Source: Anaerotruncus sp. MC2020
GTDB lineage: Bacteria > Bacillota > Clostridia > Oscillospirales > Ruminococcaceae
DNA: 64,000 nt
Reading direction: 5' to 3'
Assembly: GCA_000701945.1 (NCBI GenBank)
Contig: JNKE01000017.1
Coordinates: 1 to 64,000, forward strand
A program made the translations under genes and the position numbers. Below are positions 63,826 through 64,000 of this stretch, piece after piece (positions within the stretch are counted from its first letter, which is position 1; the number at the start of each line of letters is the position of its first letter). Below the pieces are notes generated by a model, which worked only from the letters and a program-made list of their open reading frames with translations, was not told the DNA's origin and searched no databases.

Positions 63826-63960
63826 TCAGATGTCCTGCAAATCAGCGGCAGGAATATCGTTTTCGATGTTGTCGCGTGCGAGGTCGTTGTCGATTGCGGG
63901 ATATGCCGATGAGACCGGCACTTCCTCAGAATACGACTTGTTATGCCATACCTTTTGCTC
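63826..63960 (-). pseudogene. 3' end of an element gene
   Basis: A frame ending EVPVSSAYPAIDNDLARDNI plus ENDIPAADLQDI and TGA at 63826, 12 bases before the 59-residue gene. An in-frame stop lies near 63962, so the visible part is a C-terminal fragment of a larger conjugative-element protein. Confidence 0.45.
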
Positions 63961-64000
63961 TGCTCACGAGGTTCCTGCGATAATGGGATTCACATGAGAT

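Overview
The window looks like chromosome of a cellulosome-forming gut Firmicute, most likely a Ruminococcus of the R. flavefaciens / R. champanellensis type. The evidence is a GH10 xylanase-deacetylase with an internal dockerin, further secreted dockerin proteins, long threonine linkers, BspA-like leucine-rich-repeat proteins ending in dockerin-like modules, and strong AAGGAGG ribosome binding sites. No rRNA, intact prophage or CRISPR array was seen.

Region by region. 1-6.7 kb: the xylanase/deacetylase (5' end outside the window), an HtrA protease and a dockerin protein. 6.8-11.8 kb (minus): a coupled operon ymfF-ymfH-like, lgt (with an unusual charged tail), folD. 12-15.6 kb: an AraC regulator, then an MBOAT + SGNH pair for O-acylation of an exported glycan. 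15.7-18 kb: a DUF4832 dockerin protein. 18-22.4 kb: two WYL regulators divergent from a DUF2828 (TROVE/vWA, Ro60-like) gene, with about 640 bases between them that hold a candidate tRNA-mimicking RNA, promoters and a palindrome. This is the strongest candidate for an uncharacterised system. 22.5-29 kb: glycosyltransferase, ThpR-type RNA phosphodiesterase, CstA transporter, a flavodoxin-fold oxidoreductase, a wall-anchored DUF3089 hydrolase and a STAS-kinase fusion.

From about 29.2 kb to the end the window is a patchwork of acquired DNA: an ArdC-like pseudogene, tRNA-Arg and tRNA-Lys, three copies of a roughly 500-700 bp element with conserved RNA hairpins and a truncated small gene, three integration-arm-like repeats (two of them fused to tRNA 3' ends), and cargo between them. 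The cargo is an ECF sigma / anti-sigma pair, a GntR-regulated ABC exporter operon with a CPBP protease, a PDDEXK-type gene, three LRR-dockerin proteins (one of 1,753 residues beside a large double-HTH regulator), a diguanylate cyclase, a YbaK/nitrilase pair, a row of small orphan genes with alternating repeated leaders, and remnants of a serine recombinase and a conjugative element. Much of this part is visibly more AT-rich than the first 29 kb; the 42.6-50 kb block is GC-rich and may be older chromosome.

How the genes fit together: the secreted proteins at 0-6.6, 15.7-18, 39-42, 44-50 and 52-53.5 kb would be displayed on a cohesin scaffold. The dockerins of the polymer-active and DUF4832 proteins (motif VADAVAILQYIAN) differ from those of the LRR proteins (motif KDAS.ILSYYAY), which suggests two docking classes. 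Starts were chosen by ribosome binding site and often differ from the longest open frame.
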